A DNA stretch of 64,000 bases from Stenotrophomonas sp. ZAC14D1_NAIMI4_1 (GCF_003086775.1 NZ_CP026001.1:1390407-1454406), one strand, 5' to 3'; shown: positions 28,340 through 36,359, numbered from the stretch's first letter. Notes: generated by a model not told the origin, from the sequence alone. Numbers and translations are program-made.

Positions 28340-29488
28340 TCAGAGGGCGGGCACGGCGTTGCGGGGGGTCTTGGCCAGGCTGCGGAACAGCTCTGCCTCA
28401 CGGGCGCGGTAAGGCGTTCCATCGGCCTTCAACAGGTCGTGGAACCAGACGGTGGGTTCTTCCATCGTGTACGGGCGCTGCCAGCTGTCCCACGGGAAGC
28501 GGGTCTGGATGGCGCCATCCACGAAGCCCCAGTTGATCATGCCGATGTTTTCGCGGCGGGCGATCGGCAGGATGGTGTCGACATTGGAGCCTGCACCGCG
28601 GGCCAGCCACTCGGTGCAGATGAGCGGACGGCCATGTTTGCGCAGCTGCGCTACACGTGCCTGGAAGGCTTCGGGCTGCTCGTAGTTGTGGAAGGTGATC
28701 ACATCGGACTGTTCCAGCTGGGTGCGCTGGATCGAGGTCAGCGAAGCGGCGCCCGGCGACCAGTCATCACCGATCCACACGCCGCTGGTCAGCGGCTGGG
28801 TCGGCTTCCTGCTCCGCGCCCACTCGAAGATCTTCGGCAGCAGCTCGGCAATGCGGGCCTGCTCGCCCTCCAGCTGCTTGTCCATGTAGTTGCCGCCGCC
28901 CGGGTTGTCCGGTTCGTTCCACAGGTCCCAGGCCAGCACGCGCTTGTCATCGGCGAAGGCGCCCACGACGCCCTCCACATAGCTGCGGAAGTGGGCGTCA
29001 TTGGCCGGGTCCACCAGGGCATGTCGGCTGGGGCTCTGCACCCAGCCCGAGTTGTGCACGCCCGGAATGGGGCGGTGCTGGGGGCCGAGCACCGGGTCCG
29101 GATCCCAGCAGCTGTCGAACAGCACGAACATCGGGCGGATGCCGTGCTTCTGGGCGATATCCAGGAACGTGTCGATGCGCTTGATCAGGCCCTGCGGGTC
29201 CTGCTTCCACAGCAGGTCATGCAGGTACACGCGCATGGTGTTCATGCCGAACTGCTCGTGTGCCCAGCCCAGCTCGCGGTCGATCGCCACCGGGTCGAAG
29301 GTCTCGGGCTGGAACATCTCCAGCTGGTTGATCGCGTTGGACGTTGCGTAGTTCGAACCAACCAGCCACTGCTGCTTTGCATACCACGCGTCGGCCTGCG
29401 CCGGGGTCCAGCGTGCGGTGTCGCTCGCATGCGCCATCGGCGCGACGGCGAGCAGGGTTGCCAGCAAGGGGGAAAGCCACTTTCGCAT
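28340..29488 (-). CDS. Secreted GH5-like endo-glycosidase (clan GH-A)
   Basis: 382 residues with signal peptide MRKWLSPLLATLLAVAPMAHA. A TIM-barrel glycosidase of clan GH-A: acid/base Glu192 in WDLWNEPDN, FHNYE before strand 7, and nucleophile Glu293 in LICTEW. This matches GH5-type beta-glycanases; related genes are often called cellulase or 1,4-beta-xylanase, but context favours a galactose-bearing glycan. The ATG at 29488 is chosen because AAGGAG stands 9 bp upstream; the ATG-like start at 29509 would lie before that ribosome-binding site. Confidence 0.87.
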   Translation of the reverse strand: MRKWLSPLLATLLAVAPMAHASDTARWTPAQADAWYAKQQWLVGSNYATSNAINQLEMFQPETFDPVAIDRELGWAHEQFGMNTMRVYLHDLLWKQDPQGLIKRIDTFLDIAQKHGIRPMFVLFDSCWDPDPVLGPQHRPIPGVHNSGWVQSPSRHALVDPANDAHFRSYVEGVVGAFADDKRVLAWDLWNEPDNPGGGNYMDKQLEGEQARIAELLPKIFEWARSRKPTQPLTSGVWIGDDWSPGAASLTSIQRTQLEQSDVITFHNYEQPEAFQARVAQLRKHGRPLICTEWLARGAGSNVDTILPIARRENIGMINWGFVDGAIQTRFPWDSWQRPYTMEEPTVWFHDLLKADGTPYRAREAELFRSLAKTPRNAVPAL

Positions 29489-29610
29489 GGGATGCATCTC
29501 CTTGGTCATGAGCTGCCCGCTCCCGGCAGGTGCCGGAAGGGCGGGGCGTGGTGCGATGTCGTCGGGTCGCGGCGGCCGCGGGTGCCTGGTCGCCGCGACG
29601 GAGGCGTGAC

Positions 29611-30756
29611 TCAGCGGCGCGCGGGGGCGTCGCGGTCGGTCGAGAACTGGTAGACGATGCGGTTCAGATAGGTCTGGCCAGGGTCCAGCCGTGCCGAGCC
29701 GAACGCAGGCTGGTTCGGCGTGTCCGGGAACAGCTGCGGTTCCAGCGCAATGGCATCACCCTGCCGGTAGACCGAACCGCTCTTGCCCACGGTGCTGCCA
29801 TCAAGGAAGTTGCCGGAGTAGAACTGCAGGCCCGGCTGCGTCGACAACAGGGTCATCACCCGGCCCGAACGGGGGTCGTGGACGCGGGCAACTTCACGAA
29901 GCTCTTTGCTGGGGCTGCGGCTGATCACCCAGTTGTGGTCATAGCCATGGCCGTGCAGCAGCTGCGGCTCATCGCCACGGCGCAGGTCGCGCCCGATGGG
30001 CTTGGCCGTGCGGAAATCAAACGCCGTGCCTTCCACAGGCTGCAGCACGCCGGTGGGAATCAGGGTGGCATCCACGGGCGTGTAGGCGCTGGCCGGAATG
30101 GTCAGTTCGTGCTCCATGGCCGTACCCGAGCCTTCGCCTGACAGGTTCCAGTAGGCGTGGTTGCTCAGGTTGACGATGGTCGGCGCGTCGGTGGTCGCGC
30201 GGTACTCGACCAGCACGCGACCATTGCCCTGCAGCGTGTAGGTCGCGGTGACGGTGAGCGTGCCGGGGAAACCCTGTTCCCCATCGGCGCTGACGTGGCG
30301 CAGCGTCACGTGGTCGGCCTTGGCCTCGACCACATCCCAGACCACCTTGTCGAAGCCACGGCTGCCGCCGTGCAGGCTGTTGGGGCCGTCATTGGTGGGC
30401 ACCTGGTAGGTCCGGCCATCCAGGCTGAAGCGACCTGCGGCGATGCGGTTGGCGAAGCGACCGACCGTCGCGCCGAAATACTGTGGCTTGTCCAGGGTGG
30501 CCTGCAGCGTGCCATCAGCGAGCAGCACATCGGCGTACGCGCCATCGCGGTCCGGCACCTGCAGCGAATGCAGTGCTGCGCCCAGGGTCAATACGGTGGC
30601 CTGCATGCCGCTGCCGTCGCGCAACTGGATCGACTCGACCCGCGTGCCATCAGCCGTGGTGCCCAGCACCGTGCGCGCCTGTCCGTGTGCGGCTGATGCA
30701 GCCGCCAGTGCCATCGCCCCGATCAGTCCCGCCGTCTTTCCCTTGCCAGCAAGCAT
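29611..30756 (-). CDS. galM: Secreted aldose 1-epimerase (galactose mutarotase)
   Basis: 381 residues. Unlike cytoplasmic GalM (about 346 residues) it begins with a signal peptide ending ASAAHGQ, so it works in the periplasm. GalM motifs are intact: FGATVGRFANRIAAGRF, NDGPNSLHGG, NLSNHAYWNL (catalytic His) and ALEPQLFPDTPN (catalytic Glu). It interconverts alpha and beta galactose before uptake. It is downstream of dgoK on the same strand, with an 87-bp gap holding an operator-like site, so it may have its own promoter. Confidence 0.94.
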   Translation of the reverse strand: MLAGKGKTAGLIGAMALAAASAAHGQARTVLGTTADGTRVESIQLRDGSGMQATVLTLGAALHSLQVPDRDGAYADVLLADGTLQATLDKPQYFGATVGRFANRIAAGRFSLDGRTYQVPTNDGPNSLHGGSRGFDKVVWDVVEAKADHVTLRHVSADGEQGFPGTLTVTATYTLQGNGRVLVEYRATTDAPTIVNLSNHAYWNLSGEGSGTAMEHELTIPASAYTPVDATLIPTGVLQPVEGTAFDFRTAKPIGRDLRRGDEPQLLHGHGYDHNWVISRSPSKELREVARVHDPRSGRVMTLLSTQPGLQFYSGNFLDGSTVGKSGSVYRQGDAIALEPQLFPDTPNQPAFGSARLDPGQTYLNRIVYQFSTDRDAPARR

Positions 30757-30795
30757 TGCCCCAGACCCCTCTCAATGTCGTGGGCGTACAAAAAC

Positions 30796-30810
30796 ATATA
30801 ATCAGACAAT
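30796..30810. promoter_or_regulatory. DgoR operator-like site before galM
   Basis: ATATAATCAGACAAT, 14 of 15 bases identical to the reverse complement of the site at 31794-31808. It lies 40 bp upstream of the galM start, between galM and dgoK. Confidence 0.65.
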
Positions 30811-30843
30811 ACGCACGTTGCGACGCAACACGACGTATTCGGC

Positions 30844-31764
30844 CTAGCTGGCCGCGAGTTGATGAAGCGCATGGAATCCGCGGACAACGGCATCGGCTGA
30901 AGCCACCGGGCGCGATGCGATGCCCATCCCGGCCAACGCGGCCTGGTAGAGGCGGCACACCGGCGCTGATCCGATCAATGGCACGCAGGCCTGCTGCAGT
31001 TGCGGGTACAGCGCCAGCGCATCGGCGATCTCCGCACCGGCGAGCAGGCCGCGCAGGTACGCGCTGCTTTCGGTGCGCGGCAGAACCCCGCGCACCACGC
31101 GTGCGCGCACGCCGAACAGCAACGTGCCCAACCCCAGCCCACCCCGCGCTGCTGCACGCATGCCTTCGGCAAATGCCGGGCCGGCGTCGCCCGGTCCTTC
31201 CAGTACCGATGCCAGCAGGCCGCCGCTGGCAAGGCGGTCGAACAGCTCGCCGGACATCGCGGTCATGAAGGAGTGGACGCGGCCATCGACCAGTTCGATC
31301 CACTTGGTATGCGTGCCGGGCAGGGCAACAATCGAGGTGGCCTCGATGCCACCGCCGGCGAGCAGCCCCAGCAGCTCGGTCTCTTCGCCGCGCAGCACGT
31401 CCGGCGCGCCGTCGGCGGTGCGCACACAGGCCATGCCAGGCACGATGCGCATCGACAGCGTCCCGATATGGGCCGTGACCAGGTTGCGCGCCACATCGGT
31501 CACACCGGCGGGGCAATCCACATAGCCCGCATCCGCCCAGCCCACGGTGGAACCGATCATGCCTGCCGCGTAGACGTGGCCAGCGGCGGGCCAGCGCTGG
31601 CGGATCGCATCGGCGGCGGCCACCATGCCATCGCGGTCCAGGCCGGCCACGCCTGCCGGGGCCTCAAGGCTGTCGGCCATCTGTCCGGATGCATCGATGA
31701 GGTAGGCGCGAAGATTGCTGCTGCCCCAGTTGATGCCGATGATGCTGTGCACGTCATGCTGCAT
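30844..31764 (-). CDS. dgoK: 2-dehydro-3-deoxygalactonokinase
   Basis: 306 residues (E. coli DgoK has 292). The order of motifs matches DgoK: IGINWGSSNLRAYLID at the N-terminal phosphate-binding end, AGMIGSTVGW, LRGEETELLGL, LPGTHTKWIEL, MTAMSGELF and LPRTESSAYLRGLL. It phosphorylates 2-dehydro-3-deoxygalactonate, giving the DgoA substrate. I use the ATG at 31764; the frame from 31794 starts within the operator. It is divergent from the GH43 gene, and the shared 100-bp gap carries the motif at 31794. Confidence 0.95.
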   Translation of the reverse strand: MQHDVHSIIGINWGSSNLRAYLIDASGQMADSLEAPAGVAGLDRDGMVAAADAIRQRWPAAGHVYAAGMIGSTVGWADAGYVDCPAGVTDVARNLVTAHIGTLSMRIVPGMACVRTADGAPDVLRGEETELLGLLAGGGIEATSIVALPGTHTKWIELVDGRVHSFMTAMSGELFDRLASGGLLASVLEGPGDAGPAFAEGMRAAARGGLGLGTLLFGVRARVVRGVLPRTESSAYLRGLLAGAEIADALALYPQLQQACVPLIGSAPVCRLYQAALAGMGIASRPVASADAVVRGFHALHQLAAS

Positions 31765-31793
31765 GTCCCATCCCCACGTCGTGGCCGTTGCCA

Positions 31794-31808
31794 ATTGTCC
31801 GATTATAT
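31794..31808. promoter_or_regulatory. DgoR operator-like site between dgoK and GH43
   Basis: ATTGTCCGATTATAT, reverse complement ATATAATCGGACAAT. It lies in the divergent gap, 30 bp from dgoK and 57 bp from the GH43 start, so one repressor could control both directions. Confidence 0.65.
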
Positions 31809-31864
31809 GTTTCTGTGGCGGCCGGCTGGCAACCGGCCAGTGTGGACATCAACGGGAGGGCGGG

Positions 31865-32869
31865 ATGGTGCAGAACACACTTCGGGTATTGCTCGCAGCG
31901 GCACTGCTGCAGGCAGCTGCAGGGGCAGCGGCAATCGAGCCGGCGCGGGACAATCCGCTGCTCGATTCCGGCCCTGATCCGTGGATCGTCCGCGACGGAC
32001 GGACCTTCTACTACATGGCCACCCACGGTGACCGCCTGGCGATCCGCGCAACCAGCGACCTCGCACACCTGGCGCAGGCCCGGGAAGTCACGGTCTGGCG
32101 CCCGCCAGCCACCGGGCCCAACGCAACATCGATCTGGGCGCCCGAACTGCACCGCATCGATGGCCGCTGGTACATCTATTACACCGCTGCCGCCAGCGGC
32201 GCTGCCGAAGGCCAGGAAGATGCCCAGCGCGGCGTGTTCGTGCTGGAGAACACCAATGCCGATCCGACGAAGGGCGAATGGATTGATCGCGGGCGCCTGG
32301 CCACGGCGCATGCCGGCATCGACGGCACCACCTTCGTGATCGGTGAAAAGCGCTATTTCGTCTATTCGCCGTACGTGGGCCCCGACAGCGTGCTGGCCAT
32401 CGTGGCCATGGCAAACCCGTGGACCCTGCAGGGCGAGGAGGTCATCATCGCGCGGCCGGACCAGGCGTGGGAGCGCCAGGGTGGCCGGCAGATCCTGGAA
32501 GGGCCGGAGTTCCTGAAGGGCCCCAACGGCGACCTCTTCCTGACCTATTCGGGAAGCGCATGCTGGTCCGACGACTACGCGATCGGGCTGCTGCACGCGA
32601 AGGCCGGTTCCGATCCACTCGATGCCCGTGCATGGACCAAGGCGAAGGCGCCCATCCTTGCCAAGAACCCTGCAGGCAACGTGTATGCGCCGGGTCACAA
32701 CGGCTTCTTCCAGGGCAGTGATGGCACCGATTGGATCATCTACCACGGCAATTCCGGTCCGGACATGGGCTGCACTGCCAAGCGCTCGCCGCGCGTCCAG
32801 CCCGTGCACTGGGACAAGAAAGGGTGGCCGGTACTTGATCTGCCGGCGGGGCGTGCTGAGCGCAACTAG
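31865..32869 (+). CDS. Secreted GH43 glycosidase (arabinosidase/galactosidase-like)
   Basis: 334 residues. A signal peptide runs to about AAAGAAA; then the five-bladed GH43 propeller with general base in DSGPDPWIVRDG, the pKa-modulating Asp/Glu in IWAPELH and the general acid in LEGPEFLKGP. The ATG at 31865 is preceded by GGGAGG; the longer frame from 31715 covers the divergent promoter. GH43 enzymes cut arabinose, xylose or galactose side groups; in a galactose locus an arabinogalactan-type target is reasonable but not shown. It is the only plus-strand gene of the locus. Confidence 0.9.
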   Translation: MVQNTLRVLLAAALLQAAAGAAAIEPARDNPLLDSGPDPWIVRDGRTFYYMATHGDRLAIRATSDLAHLAQAREVTVWRPPATGPNATSIWAPELHRIDGRWYIYYTAAASGAAEGQEDAQRGVFVLENTNADPTKGEWIDRGRLATAHAGIDGTTFVIGEKRYFVYSPYVGPDSVLAIVAMANPWTLQGEEVIIARPDQAWERQGGRQILEGPEFLKGPNGDLFLTYSGSACWSDDYAIGLLHAKAGSDPLDARAWTKAKAPILAKNPAGNVYAPGHNGFFQGSDGTDWIIYHGNSGPDMGCTAKRSPRVQPVHWDKKGWPVLDLPAGRAERN

Positions 32870-32907
32870 GCGCTCACCCTCCTGGTGCAGCGCAATGCGC
32901 ACCCATG

Positions 32908-32935
32908 CACTGAGTGGGCGGGTGCCCACTCAGTG
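32908..32935. terminator. 12-bp perfect hairpin between convergent genes
   Basis: CACTGAGTGGGC / GCCCACTCAGTG with a GGGT loop, in the 96-bp gap between the stops of the GH43 gene (plus) and the alcohol dehydrogenase (minus). It probably separates the two transcripts. No T-run follows on either strand. Confidence 0.55.
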
Positions 32936-32965
32936 GAACTGCGGTGGATGTTCTCGGGAAGGTCT

Positions 32966-34012
32966 TTACGTACTGCGCCCAGTGTCACCCCAAGGCAGGA
33001 AGACGCCGCGGAATCTCATTTTTCCCGATGCCAGCCGGTCATAGGCTTCGGTTGCCTGGTCCAGTGCGAAGGTCTCGACCAGCGGCTTCACTTTGCCCGT
33101 GGCCGCCAGATTCAATACCTCGCTGAGGTAATGCTGGCCGCCGTGGGTCGAGCCGATCACGCGCTGGCGCATCATGTGGAAAGGCACGCCTTCTGATGAG
33201 ATCGAGAACGGCTGGCTGAAGTCCAGACCACACAACACGATGCGCCCATCGACCCGCAGGCCGGCCATGGCTTCTTCGGCGGAGTTGAACGCATTGGTCG
33301 TTACCAGCAGCACATCGGCGCCGCCGATGTCCTTCAGTTCCTTTCCGCTGGCGACGACATGGTCGGCGCCCAACTGGCGGGCGAGGGCATGCTTGTCTGC
33401 CGAATGGGTAATGGCAATGGTTTCGAAGCCGCAGGCCTTGGAAAACTGCAGCGCAACGTGCCCCAGGCCACCGATGCCAAGCACGGCGATCTTCTCATTG
33501 GGCTGGGGCGCCGCATCACGCAGGCCGCTCCACGCGGTGTAGCCGGCACACATCATCGGCGCAGCGTCCACATAGGACAGGCCGTCCGGAAGCAGAACCG
33601 TGCCCTCGGCAGAGACGGCAATGTACTGGGCATGGCCGCCCTGCGCAGCGAAGCCGGTGGTACGGGGGGCCTCGCAGTTCATGGCGGTCTGGCCGGACAA
33701 TGGGCGGCTTTCGCGGCAGTAGGGGCAGCGGCCGCAGGACGACTGGACCCAGGTGGTACCCACGCGGTCGCCTACCCGACGCGAGCGCACGCCCGCGCCG
33801 ACCTCGACGACTTCGCCAACCACTTCATGCCCGGGTGTCTGGGGGTAGATGTCGCCGCCATAGCCCTGGGTCGCCCACACATCGGTGTAGCACATGCCCG
33901 ATGCGTAGACCTTGACCAGTACCTGGCCCGCTTCGACCACTGGCACGGGCACGTCCTGCACCTGCCACGGATTGTTCGGGCCGGTCATCACAACCGCTTT
34001 CATCGTCTTCAT
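32966..34012 (-). CDS. Zinc-dependent alcohol dehydrogenase
   Basis: 348 residues of the medium-chain dehydrogenase family. Catalytic zinc ligands are in SGMCYTDV (Cys41 region), GHEVVG (His-Glu) and the later Cys in MMCAGYTAW; the structural zinc is held by the four Cys of SSCGRCPYC and NCEAP. The coenzyme loop is VLGIGGLGHVALQ. It oxidises an alcohol or reduces an aldehyde with NAD(P). It is divergent from the LysR gene at 34120, which most likely controls it; the gap holds an ATCAA/TTGAT inverted repeat. ATG codons at 34012 and 34003 are both possible starts. Confidence 0.92.
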   Translation of the reverse strand: MKTMKAVVMTGPNNPWQVQDVPVPVVEAGQVLVKVYASGMCYTDVWATQGYGGDIYPQTPGHEVVGEVVEVGAGVRSRRVGDRVGTTWVQSSCGRCPYCRESRPLSGQTAMNCEAPRTTGFAAQGGHAQYIAVSAEGTVLLPDGLSYVDAAPMMCAGYTAWSGLRDAAPQPNEKIAVLGIGGLGHVALQFSKACGFETIAITHSADKHALARQLGADHVVASGKELKDIGGADVLLVTTNAFNSAEEAMAGLRVDGRIVLCGLDFSQPFSISSEGVPFHMMRQRVIGSTHGGQHYLSEVLNLAATGKVKPLVETFALDQATEAYDRLASGKMRFRGVFLPWGDTGRST

Positions 34013-34089
34013 CGTCTCGATCCTGTTTCGGTTTGCGAATCCCGAGGGTTGGCACCCGCGGACAACCGTGAGCCTAGAATCGGTTTACT

Positions 34090-34116
34090 ATCAAGACAAT
34101 ATCTCCAATATTTGAT
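34090..34116. promoter_or_regulatory. LysR-type inverted repeat in adh/lysR gap
   Basis: ATCAA at 34090-34094 and TTGAT at 34112-34116 in an AT-rich stretch just before the LysR start. It fits the partly symmetrical sites of LysR proteins, but it is close to the start codon, so it would mainly act on lysR itself. Confidence 0.4.
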
Positions 34117-34119
34117 CTC

Positions 34120-35058
34120 ATGATGAAAGCGCTTCATCAATCGACAGGCGTTGAGATGACCGCGTTTACGGCGTTCCTGGCGGTGGCTACGCATCGCAGT
34201 TTCCGCAGCGCGGCTGCCGAGTTGAACATCACCCCGTCCGCGATCAGCCATGCAATCAAGGCGCTCGAACGGCGGTTGGGCGCACGCCTGTTCAACCGCA
34301 CGACCCGCAGCGTTTCGCTGAGCGATGCGGGTGAGCGACTGGCAGAAAAGCTGCGGCCAGCCATGGCCTCCATCGAGGAAGCCCTGCAGTCGGTGGATGC
34401 AGGCGCAGACGCGCCGCGCGGCACGATCCGCATCAACGCCAGTGAAGGCGCCATCCGCCTGGTGCTCAAGCCGGTGATGGCGCGATTCCTGCAGCTCTAC
34501 CCGCAGGTCCACCTGGATATTGTCAGCGACGGTCGGCTGGACGACATCGTGTCGAACGGCTTCGATGCCGGCATCCGATTGGCCGAAGCAGTGCCACGGG
34601 ACATGGTCGCCGTAGCCGTTACCGCTCCCATGCGGTTCGCGGTGGTCGCCTCCCCGGAGTATCTGCGGGTGCGCAGCCGCCCAATGCGCCCGCTGGATCT
34701 GCATCAGCACGACTGCATCCGCTTCCGGTTCGAAAGCGGGGCCATCTACCGCTGGGAGTTCGAGCGCCAGGGCACGACGGAGCGCGTCAATGTGTCCGGG
34801 CCCATGACCCTGACCGATCAGCCCTTGATGGTCGACGCGGCGATGGAGGGCATCGGCATCGCGTTCGTTCCCGAGCATCTGGCGGCCCAGCCGCTCGCCG
34901 ATGGTCGCCTGCTTCGGCTGCTTGAAGACTGGTGCCCCGAGTTTCCTGGCCTTGCGCTGTACTACCCGGGCCACCGGTACGTGCCGCCAGGACTGAAGGC
35001 CTTGATCAGGCTGATTCGAACTGAAGCTCCAGGCGCGCCGTTCGCAGGGGAGGCATGA
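34120..35058 (+). CDS. LysR-family transcriptional regulator
   Basis: 312 residues. The N-terminal winged helix is typical: FLAVATHRSFRSAAAELNITPSAISH-type sequence (key part AAELNITPSAISHAIKALE) with RLFNRTTRSVSLSDAG. The rest is the periplasmic-binding-like effector domain. In the CrgA/DmlR-like branch, which often control oxidoreductases or efflux. It is divergent from the zinc alcohol dehydrogenase. Start could also be the second ATG (34123). Confidence 0.93.
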   Translation: MMKALHQSTGVEMTAFTAFLAVATHRSFRSAAAELNITPSAISHAIKALERRLGARLFNRTTRSVSLSDAGERLAEKLRPAMASIEEALQSVDAGADAPRGTIRINASEGAIRLVLKPVMARFLQLYPQVHLDIVSDGRLDDIVSNGFDAGIRLAEAVPRDMVAVAVTAPMRFAVVASPEYLRVRSRPMRPLDLHQHDCIRFRFESGAIYRWEFERQGTTERVNVSGPMTLTDQPLMVDAAMEGIGIAFVPEHLAAQPLADGRLLRLLEDWCPEFPGLALYYPGHRYVPPGLKALIRLIRTEAPGAPFAGEA

Positions 35059-35112
35059 TGTTTCCTTCCACGCGCCGGCTGCGCGCACGCCAGCGCGGAT
35101 GCAGTGCCGCGA

Positions 35113-35766
35113 TCACTCTGGTTGTTCGTCGCTGTTGAAGCCCGCGCCGGGCAGAGCAGGGGGATGGCCATGGCTGCCGGGTGGACGCGGCTTGCGCCGA
35201 CGCAGCGCTCGCGTGCTGGCCGACTGCGCTGGATCGGGAACGATCCGGCCCGGTATCACGACCAGGATGTTTTCAGGCAGCGACGGGCTCATTGCCGCGA
35301 CGTGCTGCGGGCATGCCATCGGCGCTCCGTACCCGGGGACATTCCAGCAGGAGGCGGCTCGCAACGCCGCTGGATCCTGAATGTGCTCGGCCGTAGGGAA
35401 GGTGTCGGGTGCATCAGGGCAGGCACGGTCGATCGCATCGGCGCTCTTGGGTGAAGTGCAATCAGTGGCAGCAGCACCACCTGCGGAGGCCGTAGGTGGT
35501 GGCCGGCCCACCCGGGTTGATGCCTGTTGCAACACCTTCCGACACATGAGCATCTGTACGAGCATCGCGTCGGTTTCCGGCCGACGCGGTGCTCGCGCGG
35601 CCTGCATCAGCGATGTCCCCGCAATCGCTGGCGCGGGGGGCCTGGCCTGCGCCTTCACCAGGGTCGGGAAGTCCGAAGTGGGGCAGGCAGGCAGATGCGT
35701 GCTCTTCCGGTCCACGTTCGGCAGAAGGGCAGGCGTTGTCGCCGGCAGGGTACGAACGCTGGTCAT
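35113..35766 (-). CDS. Hypothetical Pro/Cys-containing protein
   Basis: A 217-residue frame with no family I recognise. It starts MTSVRTLPATTPALLP, with CGAGGG about 8 bp upstream as ribosome-binding site, and has codon use broadly like its neighbours, which is why I list it. It is rich in Pro and Ala, with scattered Cys (LPACPTSD, MLMCRKVLQ, TDCTSPKS, RACPDAPD, SCWNVPGYG, MACPQHV) and a basic, Pro-rich tail. There is no clear signal peptide or membrane helix. It fills the 0.8-kb gap between the LysR gene and the thioesterase. A plus-strand frame across the same DNA (35381-35788) looks less convincing. Confidence 0.45.
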   Translation of the reverse strand: MTSVRTLPATTPALLPNVDRKSTHLPACPTSDFPTLVKAQARPPAPAIAGTSLMQAARAPRRPETDAMLVQMLMCRKVLQQASTRVGRPPPTASAGGAAATDCTSPKSADAIDRACPDAPDTFPTAEHIQDPAALRAASCWNVPGYGAPMACPQHVAAMSPSLPENILVVIPGRIVPDPAQSASTRALRRRKPRPPGSHGHPPALPGAGFNSDEQPE

Positions 35767-35859
35767 GAAGTTGCCCTCGATCAGGTAGCCGCGCATGACT
35801 CAACGTGCCGAGCGCGCCGGGTGGGCAGGCATCAACACTTCGGGTCGTTGATTGCCAGC

Positions 35860-35873
35860 CTACCAACTGGTAG
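35860..35873. promoter_or_regulatory. TetR operator-like palindrome, copy 4 (thioesterase promoter)
   Basis: CTACCAACTGGTAG, 30 bp upstream of the thioesterase start. It matches the three copies around the TetR gene at 17-18.5 kb, so this distant gene is probably in the same regulon. Confidence 0.72.
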
Positions 35874-35903
35874 ATTGGATCGCAACGCAAAGCAGGTACC
35901 GCC

Positions 35904-36359
35904 ATGAACCAGACCCCTGAAAGACAGAGCGCAACCGGGCTTGATTTCCTTCGCAATGCAATGGCATCGGGTGGCCTGGGCAAGGGCATCGGCCAGACGC
36001 TCGGACTCTCGATCGATGCCGTTGACGACGGCCACGTGACCTTGAGCGGCGCGCCAGGCCTGGAGCATGCCAACCCGATGGGCGCTGTCCATGGCGGCTA
36101 CCTCGCCACCCTGCTCGATGGAGCGATGGCGCTGGCCGTGCAGACGCAGCTCGACATCGGCACGCGCTATGCGACCACGGACCTGAACATCACCTACGTC
36201 AAGGGCGTGGCACCCGGCCAAGCGGTCGTCCGTTGCGTCGGCGCCGTTCTCCATCTCGGACGAACGATGGCTCTCGCGGAGGCCAAGGTAGTTGACGACG
36301 CGGGGAAGCTCTACGCGCATGCAACAGCGACCTTCGCCATTGCTGATCGTCAGCCCTGA
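35904..36359 (+). CDS. PaaI-type hotdog thioesterase
   Basis: 151 residues. The PaaI-family hotdog signature NPMGAVHGGYLATLLDGAMA is present (HGG with a downstream Asp on the long helix), followed by TTDLNITYVKGV. Such enzymes hydrolyse acyl- or aryl-CoA thioesters in the cytoplasm. The gene stands alone: its promoter holds operator copy 4, and the next gene starts 63 bp after the stop. Regulation by the TetR protein at 17.9 kb would fit an acyl-CoA or aromatic-acid signal (inference). Confidence 0.92.
   Translation: MNQTPERQSATGLDFLRNAMASGGLGKGIGQTLGLSIDAVDDGHVTLSGAPGLEHANPMGAVHGGYLATLLDGAMALAVQTQLDIGTRYATTDLNITYVKGVAPGQAVVRCVGAVLHLGRTMALAEAKVVDDAGKLYAHATATFAIADRQP

Noticed and set aside
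35381..35788. 135-codon plus-strand frame opposite the orphan protein
   Set aside because: Weaker start context than the minus-strand frame and no recognisable features.
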